Origin: Janthinobacterium sp. B9-8
Lineage (GTDB): Bacteria; Pseudomonadota; Gammaproteobacteria; Burkholderiales; Chitinibacteraceae
Reading direction: 5' to 3'
Assembly: GCF_000969645.2 (NCBI RefSeq)
Contig: NZ_CP014222.1
Location: 4,405,740 to 4,469,739, forward strand
Length of the DNA: 64,000 nucleotides
Shown: positions 8,740-17,383 of the stretch, in pieces
Numbering within the stretch: the first letter of the stretch is position 1
How the letters are laid out: each line of letters starts with the position of its first letter
The notes under the pieces: generated by a model
Told to the model about the DNA's origin: nothing
Seen by the model: the letters and a program-made list of their open reading frames with translations, nothing else
Database searches by the model: none
Translations under genes and position numbers: made by a program

Positions 8740-9456
8740 ATGAGTCGTAAAATTTTAGTGGTCGATGACGATCAAAAAACCCGCACCCTGCTTAAAACCT
8801 ATCTGGAAAAAAACCAGTATGAGGTTTACTTGGCCCACGATGGTGCTAGTTTTCTGGCGGAATTTGCCCGCTATCAGGAAGAGTTGAGCTTGGTGATCTT
8901 GGATGTGATGCTGCCCGACACCGATGGTTTTGCGCTTTGCCAGGCGGTAAGGCGGCAATCGAATGTGGCCATTATTATGCTGACCGCTAATTCGGATGAA
9001 ACTGATCGAATTGTGGGGCTGGAGCTGGGTGCGGACGACTATATTGCCAAGCCTTATAATCCGCGCGAGTTACTGGCTCGTATCAAGGCGATTCATCGCC
9101 GTAGTGGCTTGGATAACGCCATTGCACCACGTTACTACCATTTTCTTGGTTTTTGCCTGGATACCGTCGAGCGCAGCCTGATCGACCCGGCGGGGGTGAG
9201 TGTGGTGCTGACCGGATTGGATTTTCAGCTGCTTAAATACTTTGCCGAGCATTCCGGGCAGATCTTGGATAGAAATATCCTCGCCGAGCAAACCCGTGGC
9301 CGAGATGTGGGGCCGCTCGACCGATCATTAGATGTGCAAATCAGCCGCTTGCGCCAGCGCCTACACGATGACGGCAAACAGCCTGAGTTGATTAAAACCG
9401 TTAGGGGTGCGGGCTATGTGTTTTCTGCGCAGGTAACCAGTAGCCATGCGCCTTAG
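8740..9456 (+). CDS. OmpR-family response regulator (GltR-like)
   Basis: A 238-aa two-component regulator. The receiver domain has DDD at 9-11, phosphoacceptor Asp55 in LVILDVMLPD and the conserved KP in YIAKPYNPRE. The C-terminal winged helix (about 135-232) carries RSLDVQISRLRQRL and the terminal VRGAGYVF typical of OmpR/PhoB proteins. It overlaps the downstream kinase by 11 nt, so the two are translationally linked. With a GtsA-like protein immediately upstream the pair resembles GltR-GtrS, the glucose-uptake regulators of Pseudomonas. Regulation of the nearby sugar importer is inference. Confidence 0.9.
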   Translation: MSRKILVVDDDQKTRTLLKTYLEKNQYEVYLAHDGASFLAEFARYQEELSLVILDVMLPDTDGFALCQAVRRQSNVAIIMLTANSDETDRIVGLELGADDYIAKPYNPRELLARIKAIHRRSGLDNAIAPRYYHFLGFCLDTVERSLIDPAGVSVVLTGLDFQLLKYFAEHSGQILDRNILAEQTRGRDVGPLDRSLDVQISRLRQRLHDDGKQPELIKTVRGAGYVFSAQVTSSHAP

Positions 9457-10894
9457 CCCTTGGGCGCGGCGTTTGATGCCGCCTTCTTTACTGGGGCGTT
9501 TATCCCTCGTCATGGTGCTCGGGGTGCTGACCACCATGCTGATTGGTAACTGGCTATGGGCCAATCAGCTTAAAACTAAAGCCGCGCTAGAAGTGGGTGC
9601 GGCTGCTCAGCATATTGGCGCGGGGGCCGCTAGTGCGGTGCGTTTTTTCCAAAGTTTGCCGCCGAATTATCGCCCCATCCTGATCGAACAATTGCGTGAT
9701 ATGGGCGGCACCCGTTTTTTTGTCAGTGTCAATCGTGCCCCCGTCGAGATCCAAGATATCCCTGAATCGGCGCTTTCTAAAGCGGTGCTGGATATGGTGC
9801 GGGTGACCTTTAGTCATGATTTGCCAAGGCTATCGGATGTGCGGATTGGCTTTGCTATGCCCGATGGCTTGGTCGTGTCGGATGAGGGCGTAACGGTCGC
9901 CGATTTACCTGAAGAATGGGTACAGCACACCCTGCTGATTAAGCCTCGCCCCGCACCTGTGCTGGTGATTCAGGCTGAGATCGAGCCGGGGGGCTGGCTG
10001 TATTTAGCTACCTTAATGCCCGATCCCTATTTTTTAGACAATGGCAATCCATTGCCGTTTGATCGCTTGCTTTTGCAGGGCTTAACCCTTGCTACTGTAT
10101 TGTTGCTGTCGATTTTGGTGGTGAGCTGGATTACCCAGCCCCTTGCCGCGCTATCCGAAGCGGCGGTCGCTTTTGGCAAGGGCGAATCGCCCACTTTGCC
10201 AGAAACAGGCAGCCGAGAGTTTGTGCGCACCGCGCGTGCGTTTACTGCGATGCGGGAACGAATACAGCTTTATTTGGAGGATAGGGAACGCCTGTTTGCC
10301 TCGATATCGCACGATTTGCGCACGCCGATTACCCGGCTGAAATTACGTGCAGAATTACTCGATGATGAAGAAGCGGGCCAGGCATTTCAGGAGGATTTAG
10401 ACGAGCTGGATATGATGGTGAAAGGCGCTTTGCAAAGCGTAAAAGACACCGATATCCATGAAAACCATACTGAGCTGGCTCTGGACCAACTGATTGGCCG
10501 CATGGTAAGGGATGCAATGTTGGCCGGGCATGATGTGGTGTATCAGCCCTGTGGTTTAAAAGTGAGCGCCAAGCCGCTGGCTTTGCGCCGTGCCTTAGTG
10601 AACCTGTTGGATAATGCTTTGTTTTACGGCAAAAGGGCGCGTATTGCGGCAAGTCCTGTGGAGGGCGTCGGGGTTTGTATTACCCTGCATGATGATGGCC
10701 CCGGTGTGCCTGTTGAGGCGTTGCCAACGCTGTTTCAGCCTTATACACGCTTGGAGCATGGCAGAAATAGCAATCAGCAGGGCATGGGGCTTGGGCTGGG
10801 CATTGCGCAAAATATTGTGCAGGCTCATGGTGGAAAGCTGGAGCTGAGCAACCATCCGCAAGGGGGCTTATTGGTTTCAGTCACCTTGCCATGA
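9446..10894 (+). CDS. Sensor histidine kinase (GtrS-like), partner of the upstream regulator
   Basis: A 482-aa inner-membrane kinase. A first membrane helix (about 17-37) and a second (about 208-230) bracket a periplasmic domain of roughly 170 residues, the likely signal-input region. HAMP follows, then the HisKA motif SISHDLRTP with His289, and an ATPase domain with the N-box NLLDNALFYG and G-boxes DDGPGV and GLGLGIAQ. All catalytic boxes are present. The start overlaps the regulator gene. Sugar or a sugar-loaded binding protein is a plausible ligand given the gene upstream, but nothing in the sequence proves it. Confidence 0.9.
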   Translation: MRLSPWARRLMPPSLLGRLSLVMVLGVLTTMLIGNWLWANQLKTKAALEVGAAAQHIGAGAASAVRFFQSLPPNYRPILIEQLRDMGGTRFFVSVNRAPVEIQDIPESALSKAVLDMVRVTFSHDLPRLSDVRIGFAMPDGLVVSDEGVTVADLPEEWVQHTLLIKPRPAPVLVIQAEIEPGGWLYLATLMPDPYFLDNGNPLPFDRLLLQGLTLATVLLLSILVVSWITQPLAALSEAAVAFGKGESPTLPETGSREFVRTARAFTAMRERIQLYLEDRERLFASISHDLRTPITRLKLRAELLDDEEAGQAFQEDLDELDMMVKGALQSVKDTDIHENHTELALDQLIGRMVRDAMLAGHDVVYQPCGLKVSAKPLALRRALVNLLDNALFYGKRARIAASPVEGVGVCITLHDDGPGVPVEALPTLFQPYTRLEHGRNSNQQGMGLGLGIAQNIVQAHGGKLELSNHPQGGLLVSVTLP

Positions 10895-10989
10895 TGTTTA
10901 CGCAAAAATTCCCCAGTGGCGGCATGCCTCCTTGCCGTATTGCACGGCCTTTGTCAGCATACTTTGCCGGAGAGCTTTTGAATGGGTGT

Positions 10990-13149
10990 CTATTTACGGT
11001 GAATTGCGTGGAAAATCAAAGCCAGCCCAGTGAGCGTTCCTTTACTGTTTTTCAAATGAATCAGCGATTCATAAATCAGCATAGAATGGCTGCGCGCGTT
11101 CAGGAGTAGCACTTCTCTGGGGGCGGGGGTGGTTTCTACTGCACTGAGTGCGATTGATAGCAGCGAAGCCAGCGGCGTGTGTTCTTCTGCAGAAATAACA
11201 CGGTAAATATGATCAATATGTTTGCCTATGGTTGTGGCCGTTCGGCAATTGAGTAAATGAATGGCCGCTGGATTCATAAATTCAATATCCCCATTTAAAG
11301 CGAGGGTAATGACACCATCGGCCATGGTATTTAATATTGAAGCAATTCTTTGCTGCTCTAGCTGAGCGGCTTGTTCATTATTTCTGCTGGCGGTAATGTC
11401 ATGCCCTATTCCGCGATAGCCAAGAAACTCCCCTTGCTCATTAAAATACGGCTGACCTGAGGTGCGGATAATGAGGCTGCCTGGACCTGCTTGCATGGTA
11501 TAAATAAAATCATGAAAGCTTTTATGGGCATCAAGCTGCGCTTTATGTACGCGCCATTCTTCGCTGGATAAGCGCCCGTCACTTAAATCCCAACGTTGAT
11601 GGCCAATAATCGATTTACGGTTTATCGCATGCTGCTTAAAAAAGCCGGGCGAAACTTGCGTGAACCGGCAATCTTTATCCTGTTCCCAATACCAATCCGC
11701 CGACATCTCTACCAATGAGGCAAAGCGCTCTCGGCTTTTTTGTAACTCTATAAATAATTCTTTATGCTGGGTAATATCGTGGGCAAACATAGCCGAGCCT
11801 ACGTGTTTCTCTTCCTGATTATAAAGCGGGAATAAAGTAAGCTCGAAAAAATGCAATTCACCTTCTGCATTGCTATGCTGGCATTCTTGCAAAATGGGCG
11901 TTTCATTAATCGCCAGTTCGGCAGAAAGTAATAGTGGCTTGTTTTTGCCTAATAAAATAGGGGTGCTATCTGCAAAATAGATGCGTGCAGCCCGATTGGC
12001 GTAGATAATTTTCCCTTGTAAATCACGGCTGATAATTAAATCGTGTGATTCCTCGGTAAGCTGGGCCATTTGCTGATAGTGTTGCTCATTCTTACGTAAA
12101 TCCTGAGTGATTTGTTCTGCTAAATCTAATGCTGATTCGCGGCTGTTTCTTTGGCGTTGCAATAGTATTGCAATAAAAGCAGAAAGAGAAATACCTAAAA
12201 TCCATAGCAGATAATTTAACAGGTTGGGCTGAGGAAATGCACTCACTGGGGCATAGAGGCTAAGACGCCATTGCCGACCCGGAAACTGAATTAAGGCATT
12301 CGCCGTTAATTCATTATTTGGCGCAAGATGTGTTTTATTCTTATGTGGGTAGATGATCTGGCTTTTTTTCTGCTCATTTAAGCCTGATGTTGCCCCGGTA
12401 TCTTGCAATTGCAGGCGTATGTTTTTTTCTATATCTTTGCCTAACCATGTAACCGTTTTCTCAATTGTAAAAATAGCACCCACAGATCCCACAAAGGCGG
12501 CTCGTCTTTCCTTTTGATTGGTGATTGGTTTATTCGGTGTATAAATCGGAAAATGAATAACAAAACCAAGAGGGTTATTTTTATAGCCATTGAGCGGGTA
12601 AGCAGGAGAGGCCACACCACGCCCTTGATCACGCGCGTATTCAATGGCGATTAAATTACTGGTTTGCGAGCTAATATCAGTGCCTGCTGGCTCGTACAAA
12701 GGTGCACTTTCAGGAAACACATAATCAACAATCTGATATACGGGGCGAGGGCTGTTTAGGCTAACGCTAAAGCCGGGGTCGTCAAGTTTGCGTTGTGCAA
12801 TATATCTTTCTAAATCAGCTGTTTTTATTTCCCTGATAAAATGGACAGAAACAAAATCAGGGAAGCGGCCTTGAATATTTTGCTGTTTTAAAATAGTAGA
12901 AAAGGTTTTTTTATTAAGATTGGGATTGGCAATAAAGGCATTTTGTATGCCGCGCAGAATGTTGATTTCTGCATCTAGTTTAAATTCAATTCGCTCGGCA
13001 TAGTCGCGAGCAAGATGAGCGAGCTGGGCTTGGGCGTGGCCTTGGTGTTGAAAATTAAGCCATGCTTGTAAGCCGGCTGTGAGCAGAAGCCCCACTACGA
13101 AACTGCGTAGTGCTACGCGATAGTTGCGCGATAGCGATAAAATACTCAT
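10990..13149 (-). CDS. CHASE-domain multi-PAS membrane sensor without an output domain
   Basis: A 719-aa protein. The N-terminus has one membrane helix (about 14-32), an extracytoplasmic CHASE-like domain (about 70-290, with the FPDFVSVHFI region) and a second helix near 325-345. Three PAS domains follow (about 370-490, 500-620, 620-715), each ending in a recognisable motif (FAHDITQHK, GIGHDITASR and a degenerate LIFHAIHRK). The protein stops at the end of the third PAS, where GGDEF, EAL or kinase modules normally begin; none is encoded in the remaining 95 bp before the convergent kinase gene. It may be a truncated cyclase or kinase, or a sensor that works through a partner. Confidence 0.85.
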   Translation of the reverse strand: MSILSLSRNYRVALRSFVVGLLLTAGLQAWLNFQHQGHAQAQLAHLARDYAERIEFKLDAEINILRGIQNAFIANPNLNKKTFSTILKQQNIQGRFPDFVSVHFIREIKTADLERYIAQRKLDDPGFSVSLNSPRPVYQIVDYVFPESAPLYEPAGTDISSQTSNLIAIEYARDQGRGVASPAYPLNGYKNNPLGFVIHFPIYTPNKPITNQKERRAAFVGSVGAIFTIEKTVTWLGKDIEKNIRLQLQDTGATSGLNEQKKSQIIYPHKNKTHLAPNNELTANALIQFPGRQWRLSLYAPVSAFPQPNLLNYLLWILGISLSAFIAILLQRQRNSRESALDLAEQITQDLRKNEQHYQQMAQLTEESHDLIISRDLQGKIIYANRAARIYFADSTPILLGKNKPLLLSAELAINETPILQECQHSNAEGELHFFELTLFPLYNQEEKHVGSAMFAHDITQHKELFIELQKSRERFASLVEMSADWYWEQDKDCRFTQVSPGFFKQHAINRKSIIGHQRWDLSDGRLSSEEWRVHKAQLDAHKSFHDFIYTMQAGPGSLIIRTSGQPYFNEQGEFLGYRGIGHDITASRNNEQAAQLEQQRIASILNTMADGVITLALNGDIEFMNPAAIHLLNCRTATTIGKHIDHIYRVISAEEHTPLASLLSIALSAVETTPAPREVLLLNARSHSMLIYESLIHLKNSKGTLTGLALIFHAIHRK

Positions 13150-13171
13150 TAAGTGGGTCTCTGCTTACTTT

Positions 13172-13195
13172 GCTACCTTAAGAATCTAAGGTAGC
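13172..13195. other. Intercistronic stem-loop between rsfS and the CHASE-PAS gene
   Basis: Arms GCTACCTTA and TAAGGTAGC form a perfect 9-bp stem with a 6-nt loop. No T-tract follows on the minus strand, so it is a pause, processing or weak termination element at best. Confidence 0.45.
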
Positions 13196-13204
13196 AGAAC
13201 TTCC

Positions 13205-13582
13205 TTATACGGCGCTCCAAGGCTTGCCAAGCGGGCTGAATGTTGGTTTTTGACCACCCCAGAGTTGTTCCAGATCATAGTAATCACGAACAGGTGGCAG
13301 CATTACATGCACAACCAGTGAACCTGCATCAACCAGTACCCATTCACCGGATTCGTGGCCTTCGGTGCTCATGATTTCATAGCCCTTGGCTTTTAGATCA
13401 ACGGCTACATTATTCGCTAATGCGCGAACCTGGCGGTTTGAGTCACCTGTACAAACAATCATGCAATCAAACAGATCGGTTAGTTCAGTGGTGTCTAGGT
13501 CAATAATATCTTTGCCCTTGATGTCTTCCAGTGCGGTCATTGCAAGTGCGCGCATTGCTTGAGTGTATTCGTTCATTGCCAT
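13205..13582 (-). CDS. rsfS: Ribosomal silencing factor RsfS
   Basis: A 125-aa protein that binds ribosomal protein uL14 and blocks joining of the 30S and 50S subunits when nutrients are short. The family core is visible: ALEDIKGKDIIDLD, FDCMIVCTGDSNRQV, GEWVLVDAGSLVVHVM and the C-terminal YYDLEQLWG. The frame extends further upstream, but the ATG at 13582 is preceded by GGAAA at good spacing; a second ATG two codons later is also possible. It follows nadD, the common arrangement in proteobacteria. Confidence 0.95.
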   Translation of the reverse strand: MAMNEYTQAMRALAMTALEDIKGKDIIDLDTTELTDLFDCMIVCTGDSNRQVRALANNVAVDLKAKGYEIMSTEGHESGEWVLVDAGSLVVHVMLPPVRDYYDLEQLWGGQKPTFSPLGKPWSAV

Positions 13583-13706
13583 TGTTATGTGTTTCCAAAG
13601 TAAAAAGTGGCTATTGCAAAGCGGCCGCAATAGCTGTGCTGCCTGATAAGTAATTCAACAAAGCAGTATTTCAAAATATAAAAACACATCAGGTGTTTTT
13701 AGCACA

Positions 13707-14333
13707 TTAAGTGTTTTTAGAGTAAAGACTCGATTGCTGCAGTATTGCGGCAATCGGGCTTAGATTGCTTACATCCTCACCGCGTGCAAGCTTCTCACGT
13801 ACGGTCGTTGAAGAAACGGGCATCAGCGGCGTAGGTAATACGCTGATTTTACCCCGAGCCAAGGCTTGCGGGGACGCTTCTACATATCGTTTGGCAAATT
13901 CCCCTGCTATGTCTGCGGGGAGTTTGTCAAAACCGGGGCGATTGGCTACCACTAAATGCCCCATTTCCAACAGTTCTTGCCATCGATACCAGCTTGGCAG
14001 ATGAGCGAATGAATCGCCACCTATCAGCCAGACTAACAGGCTATGCGGTTGTTCCTGTTGTAATTCTGTCAGGGTGTCAAAAGTAAAGCTGACCTTCCCT
14101 TTTTTTACTTCTCTTTCATCGGCAATTAGATTTTTCTCACCAATTAAAGAAAGCTTGAGCCATTCCAGGCGTTGCGTAGCGCTTACGTCTGGTGTGCGGT
14201 GTGGTGGTACACCCGTTGGAATGAGCCGGACTTCGCTTAAAGCAAAGGTATCTCGTAAGGCACGAGCTAAGGCTAAATGTCCAAAGTGCACCGGGTTAAA
14301 AGTGCCGCCGTAAATGCCCAGCGCCTGCTGCAT
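13707..14333 (-). CDS. nadD: Nicotinate-nucleotide adenylyltransferase
   Basis: A 208-aa cytoplasmic enzyme of NAD synthesis, converting nicotinate mononucleotide and ATP to deamido-NAD. The nucleotidyltransferase motif GGTFNPVHFGHL sits at about 9-20 and a C-terminal SSTTVREKLARGEDV corresponds to the ISxTxIR motif. Its start overlaps the proA stop by one base (TAATG), indicating translational coupling. Length is normal for the family. Confidence 0.96.
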   Translation of the reverse strand: MQQALGIYGGTFNPVHFGHLALARALRDTFALSEVRLIPTGVPPHRTPDVSATQRLEWLKLSLIGEKNLIADEREVKKGKVSFTFDTLTELQQEQPHSLLVWLIGGDSFAHLPSWYRWQELLEMGHLVVANRPGFDKLPADIAGEFAKRYVEASPQALARGKISVLPTPLMPVSSTTVREKLARGEDVSNLSPIAAILQQSSLYSKNT

Positions 14334-15589
14334 TAGCTACGGATTTCGCCGTTGCCAAAAACAATCCATTTTTCGCTGGTTAAGCCATTTAAGCCAACCG
14401 GGCCGCGAGCATGAATTTTATCAGTGGAAATGCCAATTTCTGCACCTAAGCCATATTCAAAGCCATCGGCAAAGCGGGTAGAGGCATTCACCATCACGCT
14501 GGATGAATCTACTTCACGCAAAAATTGCCGTGATTTTGTGTAGTTTTCAGTGATGATTGCATCGGTATGATGGCTGCCCCAGGTATTAATATGCTCGATT
14601 GCCTCGTCTAAATCGCTGACTATTTTGATAGATAAAATAGGCGCGAGGTATTCGGTAGCCCAGTCTTCTTCTGTCGCGGTATTGATTTGTGGCAGCACGG
14701 CCAGCGTTTTTGCGCAGCCGCGTAGCTCAACACCTTTCGCGGCATAGATTTCGGCCAGCGGTGGCAAAATCAGCTCGGCAACGGTTTCGTGAACCAGCAG
14801 CGTTTCCATGGTGTTGCATGTGCCATAACGATGCGTTTTGGCGTTATCGCTAATGGCAATCGCTTTAACCGGATCGGCTTCGTCATCGATATAGACATGG
14901 CAAATGCCGTCTAAATGCTTGATGACTGGAATGCGCGCGTCCGCGGCAATTCGGGCAATCAGACCCTTGCCGCCACGTGGTACGATCACATCGACAAATT
15001 CGCTCATGGTGATCAGCTCGCCTACGGCAGCGCGATCAGGCGTTTCAATAATTTGCACTGCAGTGGTCGGTAAGCCCGCTACTTTTAAGCCTTCGCTTAC
15101 ACAGAGCGCGATGGCCTGATTGCAATAAAAGGCTTCGCGGCCGCCGCGTAAAATGGTGGCATTGCCTGATTTAATACAGAGGCCCGCTGCGTCTGCTGTC
15201 ACATTTGGGCGGGCTTCGTAAATAATGCCAATCACACCCAAAGGCACACGCATTTTGCCGAGCTGGATGCCGGAAGGGCGAAATTTGAAATCGCTCATCT
15301 CGCCAACAGGGTCGGGCAGGCTGGCAATCTGACGCAGGCCATCGGCCATGCTTTCAATGGTCTTAGGTGTAAGGAGCAGGCGATCAAGCATGGCAGGCTC
15401 TAGGCCATCTTGCTTGGCTTGTTCCATATCGAGATTATTGGCTGCAAGCAAAGCATCCGCATCGCGCAGCAGCGCATCGGCAATTGCATTTAATGCCTGA
15501 TTTTTGGTCTGCGTATCGGCTTTTGCCATGTGCCGACTGGCCGCACGGGCCTGGCGACCCACTTGCTGCATATAAGCTTTGATATCCAT
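14333..15589 (-). CDS. proA: Gamma-glutamyl phosphate reductase
   Basis: A 418-aa NADPH-dependent enzyme of proline synthesis, reducing gamma-glutamyl phosphate to glutamate semialdehyde. The aldehyde-dehydrogenase-like fold shows GVIGIIYEARPNVT near 118-131, KSGNATILRGG near 140-150 and the catalytic Cys258 in GTCNTMETLLVH. Full length. It is first in the proA-nadD-rsfS set. The proB partner is not in the window. Confidence 0.97.
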   Translation of the reverse strand: MDIKAYMQQVGRQARAASRHMAKADTQTKNQALNAIADALLRDADALLAANNLDMEQAKQDGLEPAMLDRLLLTPKTIESMADGLRQIASLPDPVGEMSDFKFRPSGIQLGKMRVPLGVIGIIYEARPNVTADAAGLCIKSGNATILRGGREAFYCNQAIALCVSEGLKVAGLPTTAVQIIETPDRAAVGELITMSEFVDVIVPRGGKGLIARIAADARIPVIKHLDGICHVYIDDEADPVKAIAISDNAKTHRYGTCNTMETLLVHETVAELILPPLAEIYAAKGVELRGCAKTLAVLPQINTATEEDWATEYLAPILSIKIVSDLDEAIEHINTWGSHHTDAIITENYTKSRQFLREVDSSSVMVNASTRFADGFEYGLGAEIGISTDKIHARGPVGLNGLTSEKWIVFGNGEIRS

Positions 15590-15621
15590 TTCTCTACCTT
15601 TTCGCCTTTGAGTTGTAATTA

Positions 15622-16395
15622 TCAGGGTTTAGGCGGTAGTTGCAAGACTGTTACACCGACGTTATCGGCTTTTTTACGATTAAACCAATCCGGAGCAGAG
15701 CTTTGCACCGCAATAATCAAGGGGCCTGCTTCACTATTGAGCCAAATGGGTGAGCCTGAATCCCCCGCTAAAGTGTCGCAACGATGATAAATTGTATTGT
15801 TCGAGCGTAAGCGGGTGATTTTGCAATCCTGATGCGCAGTCAGCTCGCTATCGTGGTCTTCGGCAAAGCCGGCTTGGGTCACTAAGGATTTATTGGCCGC
15901 AATAATGGCTTTTAATTCCGCTTTATTGCCGCTAAATAAGGGCAAGGGCGTTGGGGCTTTTCCGTCAACTAGCTTCAGTTTTAACCACGCAATGTCATAG
16001 GCTGCGGCAGAATCCTGGATATAAACATCTTCGCCTTTGTAAACCAAGCCTTTTTGAAAGCGCGGGTGAAATGATTGCGATAGTACTTGATAGCGAGCTT
16101 GATACTCACCTTTATGAAAGCCCGCTTTAAACCAGCGACCCGCATCCAGTTTTTTTGCTTCCATTAAAAAGCAATGGGCGGCGGTAATCGCTAAATCGGG
16201 AGCCACTAAGGTGGCGGTGCAAGTGCTTGCTGCGGCTGTTTCGAGTTGTCCAATGGCAGCAAAAGGCTGAGCATAGGGCGCTTTAATAAAAACGCGATCA
16301 TCTTGCCCAAAAAACAGGGCCTTGTTTTCCTTACTGGTTTGGGCAAAGCTGCTGGCAGAAAGGATTAAGGCAAGGAAGGTAAGTGCGTATTTCAT
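15622..16395 (-). CDS. Secreted trypsin-like serine protease
   Basis: A 257-aa S1-type protein with a signal peptide (MKYALTFLALILSASSFAQ). The catalytic triad is intact: His74 in TAAHC, Asp134 in YDIAWLKL and Ser213 in GDSGSP. Cysteines near the active-site His (59, 75) and around 191-206 fit the usual S1 disulphides. Probably periplasmic or secreted. It is a stand-alone gene; its substrate is unknown. The related V8/glutamyl-endopeptidase branch is an alternative within the same clan. Confidence 0.88.
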   Translation of the reverse strand: MKYALTFLALILSASSFAQTSKENKALFFGQDDRVFIKAPYAQPFAAIGQLETAAASTCTATLVAPDLAITAAHCFLMEAKKLDAGRWFKAGFHKGEYQARYQVLSQSFHPRFQKGLVYKGEDVYIQDSAAAYDIAWLKLKLVDGKAPTPLPLFSGNKAELKAIIAANKSLVTQAGFAEDHDSELTAHQDCKITRLRSNNTIYHRCDTLAGDSGSPIWLNSEAGPLIIAVQSSAPDWFNRKKADNVGVTVLQLPPKP

Positions 16396-16512
16396 AATTT
16401 GTTTTCAGTAGTGAGTTATCCCGCTTATTGCATAGGGGATAGGAGAGTAAGACAGATTTGGATAAGCAATCTACGCTTAGGTTCCTTATCCAAAGGTATC
16501 TTTATAAACAAC

Positions 16513-16540
16513 AAAAACGGGGACCGAAGTCCCCGTTTTT
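16513..16540. terminator. Bidirectional Rho-independent terminator
   Basis: A 12-bp perfect stem, AAAAACGGGGAC and GTCCCCGTTTTT, with a CGAA tetraloop. T-runs are present in both orientations. It lies just downstream of the Asr-like gene on the minus strand and should end that transcript. Confidence 0.9.
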
Positions 16541-16556
16541 GGCACAGCGAATGCGA

Positions 16557-17252
16557 TTACTTAGCAGCAGAAGCAGCAGAAGCGGCTACTTTCTTAGCTT
16601 GAGCTTTTTGTACTGTAGAAGCAGCAGATGCAGCTGCTTTCTTAGCTTGTGCTTTTTGAACTGTAGAAGCAGCAGAAGCGGCTACTTTCTTAGCTTGAGC
16701 TTTTTGTACTGTAGAAGCAGCAGATGCAGCTGCTTTCTTAGCTTGTGCTTTTTGAACTGTAGAAGCAGCAGAAGCGGCTACTTTCTTAGCTTGAGCTTTT
16801 TGTACTGTAGAAGCAGCAGATGCAGCTGCTTTCTTAGCTTGTGCTTTTTGAACTGTAGAAGCAGCAGAAGCAGCTACTTTCTTAGCTTGAGCTTTTTGAA
16901 CTGTAGAAGCAGCAGATGCAGCTACTTTCTTAGCTTGTGCTTTTTGAACTGTAGAAGCAGCAGAAGCAGCTGCTTTCTTAGCTTGAGCTTTTTGAACTGT
17001 AGAAGCAGCAGAAGCAGCTACTTTCTTAGCTTGAGCCTTTTGTACTGTAGAAGCAGCAGAAGCAGCTACTTTCTTAGCTTGAGCCTTTTGTACTGTAGAA
17101 GCAGCAGATGCTGGAGCTACTTTTGCTTTCTTAGCGTGCTTTTCTACTTTAACTGCTTTAACAGTAGAAGCGGTAGAAGCAGTAGTGTCAGCAGCGAATG
17201 AAGTAGCTGAAACGAAAACTGTAGCGAGCAATACGGCAAGAAGCTTGTTCAT
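16557..17252 (-). CDS. Asr-like secreted Lys/Ala/Gln-rich repeat protein
   Basis: A 231-aa low-complexity protein. A signal peptide (MNKLLAVLLATVFVSATSFAA) is followed by a short Lys-rich region and 11 copies of a 16-residue unit, AASAASTVQKAQAKKV, with Val or Ala at the last position. The composition is strongly basic, with no Cys and no aromatic residues in the array. The signal peptide followed by QKAQAKK-type repeats resembles the acid-shock protein Asr of enterobacteria, whose repeats read QKAQAAKK. It lies directly downstream of rstAB on the same strand, and E. coli asr is activated by RstA. A likely RstA box precedes it. AAGGA lies 7-8 nt before the ATG. The array is far longer than in E. 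coli Asr. The Asr assignment is an inference from composition and context, because low-complexity repeats align poorly. Confidence 0.75.
   Translation of the reverse strand: MNKLLAVLLATVFVSATSFAADTTASTASTVKAVKVEKHAKKAKVAPASAASTVQKAQAKKVAASAASTVQKAQAKKVAASAASTVQKAQAKKAAASAASTVQKAQAKKVAASAASTVQKAQAKKVAASAASTVQKAQAKKAAASAASTVQKAQAKKVAASAASTVQKAQAKKAAASAASTVQKAQAKKVAASAASTVQKAQAKKAAASAASTVQKAQAKKVAASAASAAK
16570..17110. repeat. 48-bp tandem repeat array (with a 96-bp higher-order period) inside the Asr-like gene
   Basis: Eleven 48-bp units encode the 16-residue repeat. In the 3' half of the gene the units alternate between two nucleotide versions (GAAGCGGCTACTTTC and GATGCAGCTGCTTTC on the + strand). 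This makes 96-bp dimers that are almost identical at 16620-16860, the mark of recent dimer duplication. Confidence 0.92.
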
Positions 17253-17299
17253 TTGTTTATTCCTTGAGGGAGTATTTGATTAGTGTTGCTATGGAATGG

Positions 17300-17361
17300 A
17301 TTATCAACACTTCCTCTTTAAAACTCGATAAGCCCTTGGTAGCAGTCTGTAACGCTATGTA
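17300..17361 (-). promoter_or_regulatory. Probable RstA-activated promoter of the Asr-like gene
   Basis: On the minus strand, 17361-17348 reads TACATAGCGTTACA, matching 11 of the 12 fixed positions of the E. coli RstA box TACATNTNGTTACA. A candidate -10 element GATAAT lies at 17305-17300, about 48 bp before the ATG. No good -35 hexamer is present, as expected for an activator-dependent promoter. The box lies 96 bp upstream of the start codon. Confidence 0.7.
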
Positions 17362-17383
17362 CGTATTGGCCAAAGGCTTGATC

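Noticed and set aside
10891..11109. 72-aa plus-strand ORF after the kinase gene
   Set aside because: It overlaps the C-terminal coding region of the convergent CHASE-PAS gene and has no recognisable features.
16570..17110. Possible CRISPR-like or VNTR array of regularly spaced repeats
   Set aside because: The units are contiguous with no unique spacers and are translated in frame as protein repeats.
16458..17201. Long plus-strand ORF (247 aa) rich in Ser, Arg, Cys, Leu and Phe
   Set aside because: It is the antisense of the 48-bp tandem array; the repeat period is a multiple of three, so any open unit stays open. No ribosome site, and the minus-strand frame has a signal peptide and a promoter.
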